Shown here in pieces: positions 26,857 through 35,402 of a stretch of DNA of 64,000 nt (the first letter of the stretch is position 1; each line of letters opens with the position of its first letter). The DNA is from Phytopseudomonas seleniipraecipitans. Its GTDB lineage: Bacteria; Pseudomonadota; Gammaproteobacteria; Pseudomonadales; Pseudomonadaceae. The DNA lies in the NCBI RefSeq assembly GCF_900102335.1, contig NZ_FNBM01000001.1:620001-684000 (forward strand), given 5' to 3'. The position numbers and the translations under genes were made by a program. The notes beneath the pieces were generated by a model. That model did not search any database and was not told the DNA's origin. It worked only from the letters and a program-made list of their open reading frames with translations.

Positions 26857-29214
26857 ATGCTGACTGATCCGAAAACCCGCTACCGACCCTATACCCATGC
26901 TTCCGGAGGCTGGGGCTCTGCCAAGTCGGTGGCGAGTATTCTGTGGCAAGAAAAAGCACTGGCGAAAATCGGTGCAGCCCTGGCCAGGCAGAACAAGCCC
27001 AAGGGCTTTGCTTGTGTGAGTTGCGCCTGGGCCAAGCCTGACGATGCCCATCCTCTGGAGTTTTGCGAAAACGGCGCCAAGGCGACCGCTTGGGAGCTGA
27101 CGGCAAAACGCACCCCTCCGGCGTTTTTTGCCGAGCACAGCGTCACCGAGCTACGGGGCTGGTCGGCTTATGCACTCGAGCAGCACGGCCGGCTGACTCA
27201 CCCTCTGCGCTACAACGCCAGCACGGATCGTTACGAAGAAACCAGTTGGGAGACTGCCTATCAGGAGATCGGCGCAGGTCTGCGCGCGCTGGAGCCTAAA
27301 GAGGTGGTGTTCTACGCCTCTGGGCGCGCCTCGCTGGAGGCGTCATTCATGTACCAGCTGTTCGCCCGCGCTTATGGCAGCAATAACCTGCCGGACAGCT
27401 CCAACATGTGCCACGAGAGCACCTCGGTAGGCCTGCAGGAGAGCATCGGTGTACCGGTCGGCACCGTGACGCTGAACGATTTCGAGCACACCGACTGCCT
27501 GTTGTTCTTCGGCCAGAACGTTGGCAGCAACAGCCCGCGCATGCTTCATCAGCTACAGGAAGCGCGCCAGCGCGACGTGCCGATCATCACCTTCAATCCG
27601 CTGAAGGAGCGTGGTCTGCAGGAATTCGTCAATCCGCAATCGCCTACGCAGATGCTCGGGCCTGAGTCGACGCAGATCAGCACCCAGTATCACCAAGTCA
27701 ATATCGGCGGCGACACGGCGGCCATCACCGGTATCGCCAAAGCGTTACTGGAAATGCACGACAGTGCGTTGCAGCGGGGCCAGCCCGGTCTGCTCGACGA
27801 GAATTTCATCGCCACGCATACCAGCGGTGCGGAAAGCTTCATGCGCTACGTACGTGAGCAGAACTGGGCGAGGCTGGAGGCAGTCACCGGCCTCACTCGT
27901 GCCGCCATGGAAGCGACGGCCGTGACCTACGCCAAGGCGCAGCGAGCGATGATCGTCTACGGCATGGGCCTGACCCAGCACCGCCAGGGTGTGCAGAACG
28001 TGCAGATGCTGGTGAACCTGTTGCTGCTGCGCGGCAATATCGGCAAACCCGGTGCCGGTATCTGCCCGGTGCGCGGGCATTCCAATGTGCAGGGGCAGCG
28101 CACCGTCGGAATCACTGAAGATCCGGCCAAGGTGCCCGGTGAGTTGATCGAGCAGCACTTCGCGTTCAGCGTACCGGAAGAGATGGGCACGTCCACGGTG
28201 GATGCGTGCAGCGGCATGCTCGACGGCAGCGTGCGCGGCTTCGTCAGTCTCGGCGGCAACTTTCTGCGTGCCGTGCCGGATACGTCGCAGATGGAACCTG
28301 CCTGGCAGCGATTGAAGCTCAATGTGCAGGTAGCCACCAAACTCAACCACTCTCACCTGTTACCAGGCGAGCAAGCCTGGCTGCTGCCGTGCCTGGGGCG
28401 TATTGAAATCGATCGCCAGGATGGCATCGAACAGTGTCACAGTACGGAAGACAGTACCGGTTGTATCCATGGCTGGCAGGGTGTCAGCGAACCGGCCAGC
28501 GAGCACCTGCGCTCGGAGCCGGCGATCATCGCCGGTCTGGCGCGTGCCACTTTGTCGCCGCAAGTCGCCATCGACTGGGAGGCCTGGCGCCGGGATTATT
28601 CGTTGATCCGCAAGGCGATCGCCACGATCTACCCGGAAATCTTCCATGACTTCGAGCGCCGCATGTGGGAGCCGGGCGGCTTTCATCGCCCGTTGGGCGC
28701 GGCCAAACGAGAGTGGGCCACCGAGAGTGGCAAGGCGCAGTTCGTCACACCCGAGCACCTCATCGCCGATGATGACGTGCAGGCGCCTTATGCGCGACGC
28801 GATGTTCTGCAACTGATGACGATCCGCAGTAACGACCAGTTCAACACGACCGTTTACGGCTACGACGATCGTTTTCGCGGCGTACATGGCACCCGCTCGG
28901 TCATTTTCATGAACACCGACGATATCGTTCGCCTCGGCCTGGCGGGGGGCGATTGGGTCGATGTGACGACGGCCGTGGAGCCGGAAATCGAGCGCCGGGT
29001 CGGGCCACTGCAGATCCTCGCTTACGACATTCCGCAAGGTTGCTGCGCGGCCTATTACCCGGAATGTAATGCGTTGGTGCCGCTTTGGCACCATGCCGAG
29101 CGCAGCAAGGTGCCGGCCGCCAAATCGATACCGGTGACACTGAGCTTGAGCACGGCAAGCGCTCCGGGCGACACGTTGCCGGAGCGTGGGCGGGTGATCG
29201 CCGCGCAGGGCTAG
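26857..29214 (+). CDS. YdeP/FdhF-like molybdopterin oxidoreductase
   Basis: 785 aa from the ATG at 26857 (CAGGAGAGGGG upstream). Belongs to the formate-dehydrogenase-like alpha-subunit family that includes E. coli YdeP (acid resistance). An N-terminal FACVSCAWAKP (Cys53, Cys56) leaves an incomplete 4Fe-4S site. Mo-bis-MGD binding segments are evident (YGMGLTQHRQGVQNVQMLVNLLLLRGNIGKPGAG). Where formate dehydrogenases have Sec/Cys as molybdenum ligand, four residues before the Cys-His pair, this protein has Ser181 (DSSNMCHES). A classical formate dehydrogenase is unlikely. There is no in-frame TGA and no partner subunit. Substrate unknown. Confidence 0.85.
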   Translation: MLTDPKTRYRPYTHASGGWGSAKSVASILWQEKALAKIGAALARQNKPKGFACVSCAWAKPDDAHPLEFCENGAKATAWELTAKRTPPAFFAEHSVTELRGWSAYALEQHGRLTHPLRYNASTDRYEETSWETAYQEIGAGLRALEPKEVVFYASGRASLEASFMYQLFARAYGSNNLPDSSNMCHESTSVGLQESIGVPVGTVTLNDFEHTDCLLFFGQNVGSNSPRMLHQLQEARQRDVPIITFNPLKERGLQEFVNPQSPTQMLGPESTQISTQYHQVNIGGDTAAITGIAKALLEMHDSALQRGQPGLLDENFIATHTSGAESFMRYVREQNWARLEAVTGLTRAAMEATAVTYAKAQRAMIVYGMGLTQHRQGVQNVQMLVNLLLLRGNIGKPGAGICPVRGHSNVQGQRTVGITEDPAKVPGELIEQHFAFSVPEEMGTSTVDACSGMLDGSVRGFVSLGGNFLRAVPDTSQMEPAWQRLKLNVQVATKLNHSHLLPGEQAWLLPCLGRIEIDRQDGIEQCHSTEDSTGCIHGWQGVSEPASEHLRSEPAIIAGLARATLSPQVAIDWEAWRRDYSLIRKAIATIYPEIFHDFERRMWEPGGFHRPLGAAKREWATESGKAQFVTPEHLIADDDVQAPYARRDVLQLMTIRSNDQFNTTVYGYDDRFRGVHGTRSVIFMNTDDIVRLGLAGGDWVDVTTAVEPEIERRVGPLQILAYDIPQGCCAAYYPECNALVPLWHHAERSKVPAAKSIPVTLSLSTASAPGDTLPERGRVIAAQG

Positions 29215-29289
29215 CCGTCGCTATGCGGCGCCCAGCCCAACTGCTAATCCCGAAAGTGGAGCTATCACGCTCCACTGCTCGGAAGGGTG

Positions 29290-29317
29290 GAACTTCAAAC
29301 GGCGGCGTTTTTTCCTA
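29290..29317 (+). promoter_or_regulatory. Possible AlgU-type stress promoter for the SDR gene
   Basis: GAACTT at 29290 and TCCTA at 29313, 17 bases apart, loosely match the extracytoplasmic stress sigma consensus. The -10 part is poor, so the call is weak. A hairpin AGTGGAGC/GCTCCACT lies just upstream (29255-29276). Confidence 0.25.
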
Positions 29318-29404
29318 ATTTCGACGCGGCAATTTCAACCGCAGCGATTGCGCCTCGACCAGCGCAACTGCTGTGAGACCACCAGCCACCGGCAGGAGTA
29401 ACTA

Positions 29405-30310
29405 ATGAACCGTAATACCTCCAACCAATACGCCATGCAGAACCCGCTGACTCAATATCCTCAGCCCGAGTTTCCGCCTCAACATCAACCCGAGCCTGGC
29501 TTGGACAGCAAAATGGCCCCGGAGCCCGACCATGGCGAAGAGAGCTATGTGGGCTTTGGTCGTCTGGCTGGGCGCAAGGCGCTCGTCACCGGCGGCGACT
29601 CCGGCATTGGCCGGGCTGCCGCTATCGCCTTTGCCCGTGAAGGCGCCGATGTGGCGATCAATTACTTGCCGGAAGAAGAGTCGGATGCTCAGCAAGTGGT
29701 GCAGCTGATCCAGGCCGAAGGGCGCCGCGCGGTAGCCATTCCGGGCGATCTCAAGGATGAAGCGTTCTGCGTTTCGCTGATCAAGGTCGCGGTCGAGGCA
29801 CTGGGCGGCCTGGATATCCTGGCCAATGTCGCCGGTAAGCAGATCGCTCAGCAACATATCTCCGAGCTGACTACCGAGCAGTTCGATCACACCTTCAAGA
29901 CCAACGTCTACGCGCTGTTCTGGCTGTGCAAGGCTGCAGTGCCGCACATGCCGCCGGGCGCGACAATCATCAATACGGCGTCGATCCAGTCTTATGACCC
30001 GTCCAAGACGCTGCTCGATTACGCCTCGACCAAGGCGGCCATCGTGGCCTTCACCAAGGCACTGTCGAGCCAGGTGATCGAGCAGGGCATTCGGGTCAAT
30101 GCGGTTGCTCCAGGGCCAATCTGGACTGTGCTGCAGCCCAGCGACGGGCAGCCGCAGGAGAAGATTCCGACCTTCGGTTCGCAGACCCCCATGAAACGCC
30201 CAGGCCAGCCAGCTGAATGCGCGCCGCTTTATGTGATGTTGGCGTGTCAGGAGTCCAGCTACATCACTGGCGAAACCTTCGGGGTGACTGGCGGCAATCC
30301 ACTGCCTTGA
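29405..30310 (+). CDS. SDR-family oxidoreductase (general-stress type)
   Basis: 301 aa. A Pro/Gln-rich N-terminal extension (1-45) precedes the Rossmann fold. The NAD(P) loop TGGDSGIG is at 62-69. The catalytic Ser193, Tyr206 and Lys210 are in [23 protein letters not shown]-terminal [13 protein letters not shown] motif closes the family pattern. The extended N-terminus and the overall pattern match the YhxC/YdaD group of Gram-positive and proteobacterial stress SDRs. A ClpP-like gene follows 78 bases later, but a terminator lies between them. Confidence 0.9.
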   Translation: MNRNTSNQYAMQNPLTQYPQPEFPPQHQPEPGLDSKMAPEPDHGEESYVGFGRLAGRKALVTGGDSGIGRAAAIAFAREGADVAINYLPEEESDAQQVVQLIQAEGRRAVAIPGDLKDEAFCVSLIKVAVEALGGLDILANVAGKQIAQQHISELTTEQFDHTFKTNVYALFWLCKAAVPHMPPGATIINTASIQSYDPSKTLLDYASTKAAIVAFTKALSSQVIEQGIRVNAVAPGPIWTVLQPSDGQPQEKIPTFGSQTPMKRPGQPAECAPLYVMLACQESSYITGETFGVTGGNPLP

Positions 30311-30317
30311 CCCTGGC

Positions 30318-30347
30318 AAGCCTGCCGCTCGTCTGCGGCGGGCTTTT
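30318..30347 (+). terminator. Terminator after the SDR gene
   Basis: AAGCCTGCCGC and GCGGCGGGCTT pair (one G-U) around TCGTCT, then TTTT. Confidence 0.8.
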
Positions 30348-30388
30348 CTGGCTCAGGCGTCACACGCATTCGACTAGTAGAGGTGACC

Positions 30389-30940
30389 ATGACGACCCAT
30401 GTCATTCATTTCACTGCGCCGATCAACTCCAACACCTGTGGGCAACTGATCGACTGTTGCACCAGGTCCCTTCAGCAGGGTGCCAGTGAAATCGTGTTGA
30501 AGATCGCCACCATGGGCGGCGAATGCAGCTACGGTTTTTCGCTGTACAACTTTCTGATCTCCCTACCGATTCCCGTAACGACCCATAACCTGGGCACTGT
30601 AGAGTCGATGGGCAATATCATTTTCCTGGCTGGCAGCCGGCGCACGGCCTGCGAATACAGCAAGTTCCTGTTTCATCCCTTCCATTGGAACCTCAATGGC
30701 TCCGTCGACCATGCGCGTATGGCCGAGTATGCGATGAGCCTGGATTACGACATGCATCTGTATCGCGCCATTGTCGAGGAGCGCACGCGCGGTGCCGCGC
30801 AGCCTCTGGATATCCTCGGTTGCCTGACCGCTTCCCCGCGTATCGTCAACGCCGAAGAGGCGCTCGCCGCCGGGCTGATCGACGAGGTGGATTGCCTTAC
30901 CGCTGACGCCAGTGCGGTGCAATGCGCCATTCATTCCTGA
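30389..30940 (+). CDS. ClpP-like serine protease-fold protein
   Basis: 183 aa from the ATG at 30389; a GTG two codons upstream is possible. The ClpP/crotonase fold is shown by VLKIATMGGECSYGFSLYNFL and by the nucleophile region TVESMGNIIFLAG, with Ser73 in the ClpP Ser position. His96 or His99 in FLFHPFHWN is the likely base. The gene lacks the N-terminal axial loop and Tyr/Phe pocket pattern of true ClpP, and no Clp ATPase gene is nearby, so an orphan role is likely. Function unknown. Confidence 0.8.
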   Translation: MTTHVIHFTAPINSNTCGQLIDCCTRSLQQGASEIVLKIATMGGECSYGFSLYNFLISLPIPVTTHNLGTVESMGNIIFLAGSRRTACEYSKFLFHPFHWNLNGSVDHARMAEYAMSLDYDMHLYRAIVEERTRGAAQPLDILGCLTASPRIVNAEEALAAGLIDEVDCLTADASAVQCAIHS

Positions 30941-30952
30941 GGTTGTGTAAAC

Positions 30953-30979
30953 CGCCGACCGACGAGGACTCGGTCGGCG
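30953..30979. terminator. Bidirectional terminator
   Basis: CGCCGACCGA and TCGGTCGGCG pair around a 7-base loop, between convergent stops of the ClpP-like gene and the small minus-strand gene. Confidence 0.7.
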
Positions 30980-30985
30980 TCACTG

Positions 30986-31210
30986 TCACTCCTGCCCGTC
31001 GATCTTGCGCTTGGCTTCATCCGCGGCCTGCTTGATCTTTTCCGCCTCCTGCTCCTTGGTCTTGATAGAGGTCGGGGTAAGCACACGGTCGACAGTTTCG
31101 GTCTTCTCCCCAGACCGCTGGTTTTCTTTCTTCACCACATTGACCTTGTCGCCGTCCAGGTCCTCTGCCGGCTTGTTGGGCGGGGTGCGGTCGATCGATG
31201 AATCGCTCAT
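30986..31210 (-). CDS. Small charged hypothetical protein
   Basis: 74 aa, no hydrophobic segment, very rich in Lys, Glu, Asp and Gln (about half of all residues). A long C-terminal helix with KTKEQEAEKIKQAADEAKRK is likely coiled coil. No recognised family. The composition is like small stress-associated disordered proteins, which suits its neighbours. The start ATG at 31210 has GGAGCACG upstream. Confidence 0.65.
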   Translation of the reverse strand: MSDSSIDRTPPNKPAEDLDGDKVNVVKKENQRSGEKTETVDRVLTPTSIKTKEQEAEKIKQAADEAKRKIDGQE

Positions 31211-31405
31211 GGCGTGCTCCTAGTGCTGATGGGTTCTACAGTTAGGAGGCCGAGCGGACGGCGGAGTTCGGGGTAAATACCGTCTGTTTCCGGATGCTTC
31301 GAAACGGCCTTTTCAGCGCCTTGCGGAGGCAGAAAATCGGAATCTATCTGCGCCATCTGGATCGAATGCCGTGACCCTTCGACAACCACAATGCTGGAGA
31401 AACAC

Positions 31406-31846
31406 ATGGGCGAATTCAGGATTTACCTCGACGATGAGCTGCAATGCAAAACCACCTCGCCAGTCCTGGCGCAGGCGGCATGGCATCGTGCGTCACGAAA
31501 TGGGCGCGTTGCCGAGGCGGGTGGATTCGTAAAAGCCTATGAAGGCGAGGTGACCGTTGCCGAAATGCACCCCGAGGCACGTGTCGGCCATCCCTGGCCC
31601 GATGGTCGCGATCATCAGGCCGATCTGCGTGATGTGTGGGACAGTCTGTTGCGCGTGCTCAAGCAGCAAGGCCTGGATGATCAAACGCTAACCGGCGCGC
31701 TGAACCGCTATGGGCTGACTACCAGCAGTGTGGAGGCAGCTGTGCAGGACGAGCTGGGTGGCCGCACCGTGCCATCGGCAGCGGAAGTGGTGGTGCTGCT
31801 CGAAGCGCTTTATCAGGATCGCCAGAACGCCGTACCGGATGCGTGA
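31406..31846 (+). CDS. Hypothetical protein
   Basis: 146 aa from the ATG at 31406 (TGGAGAAACAC upstream); an alternative ATG at 31391 adds five residues. It has no membrane segment. The N-terminal 60 residues (MGEFRIYLDDELQCKTT and GGFVKAYEGEVTVAEM) look like a small beta sheet. The C-terminal half is helical. I do not recognise the family. It is not in an operon with the neighbouring genes. Confidence 0.6.
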   Translation: MGEFRIYLDDELQCKTTSPVLAQAAWHRASRNGRVAEAGGFVKAYEGEVTVAEMHPEARVGHPWPDGRDHQADLRDVWDSLLRVLKQQGLDDQTLTGALNRYGLTTSSVEAAVQDELGGRTVPSAAEVVVLLEALYQDRQNAVPDA

Positions 31847-31855
31847 GAGTCGTCT

Positions 31856-32131
31856 TCAAGGGCGGCGCATCGTATGCATGCGGTGGTAGTCGAAAAGCTC
31901 AGGCCTGCTGATTCGAACCCGGTCTTCAATCAACTGAATGATTTCGAACACTTCCTGTGGAGTCAGTGAGGTTTTACAAGGAATGTCACTGACGTGAATG
32001 GATGTGCAAGAGCCGGGTTCTTTAAGTGTCACGCTCATACTGAAAGGCGAGTCCAGAGATACCTGTACAACAATGGGCGTGAAATAGTTGTACAGCAGTG
32101 ACATTGCGTCCAGGAATCTCAGGGTCGCCAC
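31856..32131 (-). CDS. Small hypothetical protein
   Basis: 91 aa from a GTG at 32131. A start at the ATG at 32104 would give a shorter form. The pattern MSLLYNYFTPIVVQVSLDSPFSMSVTLKEPGSC followed by a helical LTPQEVFEIIQLIEDRV resembles the layout of the DUF1652 proteins of Pseudomonas, but the match is not close enough to assign. It has no membrane segment. It is convergent with the gene at 31406. Confidence 0.55.
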   Translation of the reverse strand: MATLRFLDAMSLLYNYFTPIVVQVSLDSPFSMSVTLKEPGSCTSIHVSDIPCKTSLTPQEVFEIIQLIEDRVRISRPELFDYHRMHTMRRP

Positions 32132-32213
32132 AATAATTATCTCGATGTAACTCCTTTAGTGGTCGCCATAGTGGCTGAATGAGTGCGCTTGTCAATTAAT
32201 GCAAGTCGTTGGG

Positions 32214-32438
32214 CTACTTGCTCTGCTCGGGTGACGAAGGTGGCTTCGGCATGCCGCGTGGCCCTGCATAACCCCATGCAATGAGTCCGATGACAGGCAA
32301 TATTATTATCAGTAGCGCCCACATCAGCCTTGTGTTGAAACTCTTTTCACTGCGCCACAAGTTCATGATGGCGACTAGGTCGACGAAGGCAATGACGACA
32401 ATGGCGCCCAGCCAAAAATACACAGAGGGATCGCTCAC
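32214..32438 (-). CDS. PLDc_N-domain small membrane protein
   Basis: 74 aa with two membrane helices (about 7-25 and 39-57) and the signature WALLIIILPVIGLIAWGYAGPRGMP typical of the PLDc_N domain found in small membrane proteins and at the N-terminus of cardiolipin synthase-like enzymes. The role is unknown; such free-standing proteins are common. Its upstream region holds CTCCTG near 32447 in the antisense view, giving GGAG as ribosome site. Confidence 0.75.
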   Translation of the reverse strand: MSDPSVYFWLGAIVVIAFVDLVAIMNLWRSEKSFNTRLMWALLIIILPVIGLIAWGYAGPRGMPKPPSSPEQSK

Positions 32439-32871
32439 GGTTGGTCTCCTGCGCGGGTGAGAGAGCCTGGCTGGCTCCTCGCAAAACTCAAAGGCTTGCG
32501 GCAGTTGTTCACGTTCAATTCAGGGCGCAAACAGGCTGACGTAAACCCTCTTTATCAAGGCATATGCCCTAACAATTACGAAGTAACTCACTGTATTAAG
32601 TTCGTCTGAAATTATTCAGCGGCGGATAAACGGTCAATAGCGGGGTAGGGTGGTTTCATACTGATATCATCGCTGCGTGCACGATGCCTGCCTAATAAAT
32701 GGCCAGTCATGCATTCTGCACTGGCCGATCAATTAATTATTCGGTAATCGCCAGCAAAGCCGGGCACTTTCAAGTTATTAAAAGTTGGCATGTGTGATGC
32801 ACCTGTCTTTGGCAACGCTTCAACTCCTGCGCCATAGCCAATAAGACCACTGCCCGATAAGGATTGCCCCG
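32439..32871. other. Gene-free interval with a sigma-54 promoter
   Basis: About 430 AT-rich bases between divergent genes. The only clear element is the sigma-54 site at 32785-32801 described separately. No protein-like frame is present. Confidence 0.5.
32785..32801 (+). promoter_or_regulatory. Putative sigma-54 promoter
   Basis: TTGGCATGTGTGATGCA has GG (32787-32788), ten bases, then GC (32799-32800), the exact -24/-12 spacing of RpoN promoters. It lies 71 bases before the small gene at 32872. A matching site precedes the paralogue at 39420. Confidence 0.6.
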
Positions 32872-33219
32872 ATGACTCTCGCTGCCATTAACCAACTGAC
32901 GACCGTTCTGCCTGATCATCAGGTTTCCATCACACCGCGTCCGGATGGCATGTACCTGCTGACCATCAGCAAAGATGGCGCCGCCATTTTTGCCAAGGCG
33001 ATCGATAAGCAGACCATGAGCAAAGAGGGGATCAATGCGCTGCAGCACGAAATTTTACGCGACCGCAAGCTGATCAGTGGGGAAGTAAATTGGAAGGGTA
33101 CGGGCGCGCAGTGGGTATCCCGCCAGCTGCCTACCTTCACGGGTGCGCCTGTTAACCCTACTGCCGCGAAAATGATGTGGTCGCGCCGCAACCTGGACCG
33201 CATGCGCCCAACGGCCTGA
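32872..33219 (+). CDS. DUF3509-like small protein, paralogue A
   Basis: 115 aa. The N-terminal half carries ITPRPDGMYLLTISKDGAAIFAKAID, which resembles the DUF3509 proteins of Pseudomonas. The C-terminal half has the conserved VNWKGTGAQWVSRQLPTFTGAP and MMWSRRNLDRMRPTA. The gene at 39420 shares this C-terminus closely, while the N-termini diverge. Soluble and basic at the end. It has its own sigma-54 promoter and a strong terminator. Function unknown. Confidence 0.8.
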   Translation: MTLAAINQLTTVLPDHQVSITPRPDGMYLLTISKDGAAIFAKAIDKQTMSKEGINALQHEILRDRKLISGEVNWKGTGAQWVSRQLPTFTGAPVNPTAAKMMWSRRNLDRMRPTA

Positions 33220-33238
33220 TCCATCGGTTGGATCACTG

Positions 33239-33264
33239 AGCCCCGCTAGTCGGGGCTTTTTTTC
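33239..33264 (+). terminator. Terminator after paralogue A
   Basis: AGCCCCG and CGGGGCT pair around CTAGT, then a run of eight T. Confidence 0.9.
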
Positions 33265-33356
33265 GCTTATTTTTCGGCAAAGCTAGGCGCCTTTGCGCTC
33301 AGTGCATTGAATCGACATTTGCCGATTCGGCCAGTCACACATTCATTGCCTGTCGA

Positions 33357-35153
33357 TCACTTGGCGAGCAATTTCGACGCATCGAAGCCCATGCGCATAT
33401 TGCCCCAGTGACGGCCGTCGAAAATGAACGGCACGTCGATCTCGGTCATGATCTCGCCGGTGTCGCGCAGGTAGGTCTGCAACAGAAAACGCTGCGTATT
33501 GGTGGCTGCGCGCAACCCGACCGGATCGGAGAACATGCGCTTGTTGCGACACACCGGCAGGTCGGTGACGCGGTTGCCGGTCGGTGCCTTGGACACCCAA
33601 CTGTTGTTCACCGGGCAATAGCCTTTGGTGTCGACGATAAAGGTCACGATGCCGCCCGGCGTGCCCTTGGTCAGCCTGTCGATCTCTTCCTGGCAGATCT
33701 GCGCGAAGCGATCCGTGTAGCCGGTCATGTACTGCTTGGGATCAGTGTTGGGGATCAACCGGTAGTTCTGGTCGAACAGATTGACGCCTTCGCGCTGCAG
33801 CGCCGCCAATCGCACTTGCAGGGCGTCGCGGCATTGGCTGGCGCGAGTGATGGCGGCATCCAGCTCGCCCTGGCCCAACACGAAACGACCCAGCAACGTC
33901 TGCACCCGCTCGGCAACGCCGGAGAGATCGCGGGTCGCGGTGGCGGAGCGCTGCATGCGCTGGTCGATGGCCTGGCTGTCAGCGTGAATCTGCGTGACGC
34001 GCTCGTTGATGCCGGTGTTGGCGTCGGCCACCTGCTGGATGTGCTCGGCAATTTCTGCGAGCTTGCCGTTGGTGGACTCGAAGTCGACGATCATGGTTTC
34101 GAAGTGCCCGGTGGCACGTTCAACCACCACCTGGGTTTCGCGCGCGCTGTTGCTGATCAGCGCGGTCTGCTCGTGGGTCGAGCCGACTTCCTTGAGCATT
34201 GCATCGATGTTCTGGGAAATATCGCCGGTAGCGCGGCTGACGTTTTGCGCCAGGGTACGCACCTCGTCGGCCACCACCGCGAACCCCCGGCCGCTCTCGC
34301 CGGCGCGGGCCGCTTCGATGGCCGCGTTGAGGGCCAGCAGGTTGGTTTGCGAGGAGATCTGCTGGATCAGCCCGACGATGGATTTGATGTTCGACGACCG
34401 TTCGTTGAGCGCCGAAACCAGGGTGCTGAACTCATTGAGGCTGTTGGAGATGGCGCCGATGTTGCCGGTCACCTCCAGCAGTTCGGCGTAGGAGTCGCGG
34501 GCCATGCTCAGGTTCTGCGCGGTGGTACCGGAGATCGCCTGGGTCTGCTGCGACACTTCCTCGATGCGGCCAACGGCGCTGTTGCTCTCGCTCATCACTT
34601 CGTTGGCGAAGCGCGCCTGGTGCGTGGCGCTTTCACTGGAGTCACTGATGTTCTTCAGTGAGCGGGCAGACTCTACGGCGATCTGCACGGTGAGCGCCTG
34701 CACGTTACTGATGATCTCGCGCTGCTTGGCCAGGAAGCGGTTGCAAGTGCTGGCCAGCGTGCGGATTTCATCGTGGGTCAGCAGCGGCAGGTCGCGGGAC
34801 AGATCGCCTTCGCCGTTGGCAATTTCTTCCAAGGCGCGGGTCATGTTGTCGACGGGGCGCACGATCAGGTGACGGAAGTACCAGACCATGAAGCTGACCA
34901 TGGTCAGGGTGAACAGCGCGCTAAGCAACAGGGCGGTGCCCAGGGTGTCGAGTTTGGCCTCGATCTGGCCGAGCAGTGCAGCGTCGATCTGCGCGGCGTG
35001 CAATTGCTCGAGAATGTCAGCACGCAGGCTGATGGCAACCCAGCACAGCAGCCCGCTGACCACGACCAGTAGAAACAGACTGGACAGTTTCTTGGTCAAG
35101 GTATCGAAAAAGTGCATCTCGATGGAATCGTACAGCGCCTTTAACGACTGCAT
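33357..35153 (-). CDS. Methyl-accepting chemotaxis protein with C-terminal cytoplasmic sensor domain
   Basis: 598 aa. Membrane helices lie at about 23-44 and 72-92, with only a short periplasmic loop between. A HAMP domain (95-150) and a signalling domain follow, whose hairpin tip reads [33 protein letters not shown]. Beyond the signalling helices is an extra domain of about 150 residues ([37 protein letters not shown] and [18 protein letters not shown]) that looks like a Cache/PAS-type ligand domain placed in the cytoplasm. The short periplasmic loop and C-terminal sensor suggest an internal or small diffusible signal. Monocistronic. Confidence 0.92.
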   Translation of the reverse strand: MQSLKALYDSIEMHFFDTLTKKLSSLFLLVVVSGLLCWVAISLRADILEQLHAAQIDAALLGQIEAKLDTLGTALLLSALFTLTMVSFMVWYFRHLIVRPVDNMTRALEEIANGEGDLSRDLPLLTHDEIRTLASTCNRFLAKQREIISNVQALTVQIAVESARSLKNISDSSESATHQARFANEVMSESNSAVGRIEEVSQQTQAISGTTAQNLSMARDSYAELLEVTGNIGAISNSLNEFSTLVSALNERSSNIKSIVGLIQQISSQTNLLALNAAIEAARAGESGRGFAVVADEVRTLAQNVSRATGDISQNIDAMLKEVGSTHEQTALISNSARETQVVVERATGHFETMIVDFESTNGKLAEIAEHIQQVADANTGINERVTQIHADSQAIDQRMQRSATATRDLSGVAERVQTLLGRFVLGQGELDAAITRASQCRDALQVRLAALQREGVNLFDQNYRLIPNTDPKQYMTGYTDRFAQICQEEIDRLTKGTPGGIVTFIVDTKGYCPVNNSWVSKAPTGNRVTDLPVCRNKRMFSDPVGLRAATNTQRFLLQTYLRDTGEIMTEIDVPFIFDGRHWGNMRMGFDASKLLAK

Positions 35154-35353
35154 GCAGCAGCTCCTGGCAGATAAAGTCTACGGGTTGGTAGTTAGTTCGA
35201 CCGGCAGCGCCGAATCTTTAATTAAAGGCTCAGCTTCGGCGACGTTGCAGGCGTTATCCGGGGGGAGACGGGCTGGCGCGGGCGGGCGGCAGTGTAGAGC
35301 GTTGCTCAGGGGGATTAAAGAACCAAAGATGTGAAAAGCTAGGCCCGTTCACA

Positions 35354-35380
35354 CCGATGCCGGCAAAAGGCCGGCATCGG
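35354..35380. terminator. Hairpin downstream of the dehydratase gene
   Basis: CCGATGCCGGC and GCCGGCATCGG pair (11 bp) around AAAAG, just after the minus-strand stop at 35403. No T run follows in the transcript. Confidence 0.6.
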
Positions 35381-35402
35381 GGATAAACGCAAGAGAGTGA
35401 GC

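Noticed and set aside
26857..29214. Selenocysteine-containing formate dehydrogenase
   Set aside because: The frame has no in-frame TGA, and the ligand position is Ser.
33408..34661. 417-residue plus-strand frame opposite the first chemoreceptor
   Set aside because: Antisense shadow; the minus-strand protein has all receptor hallmarks.
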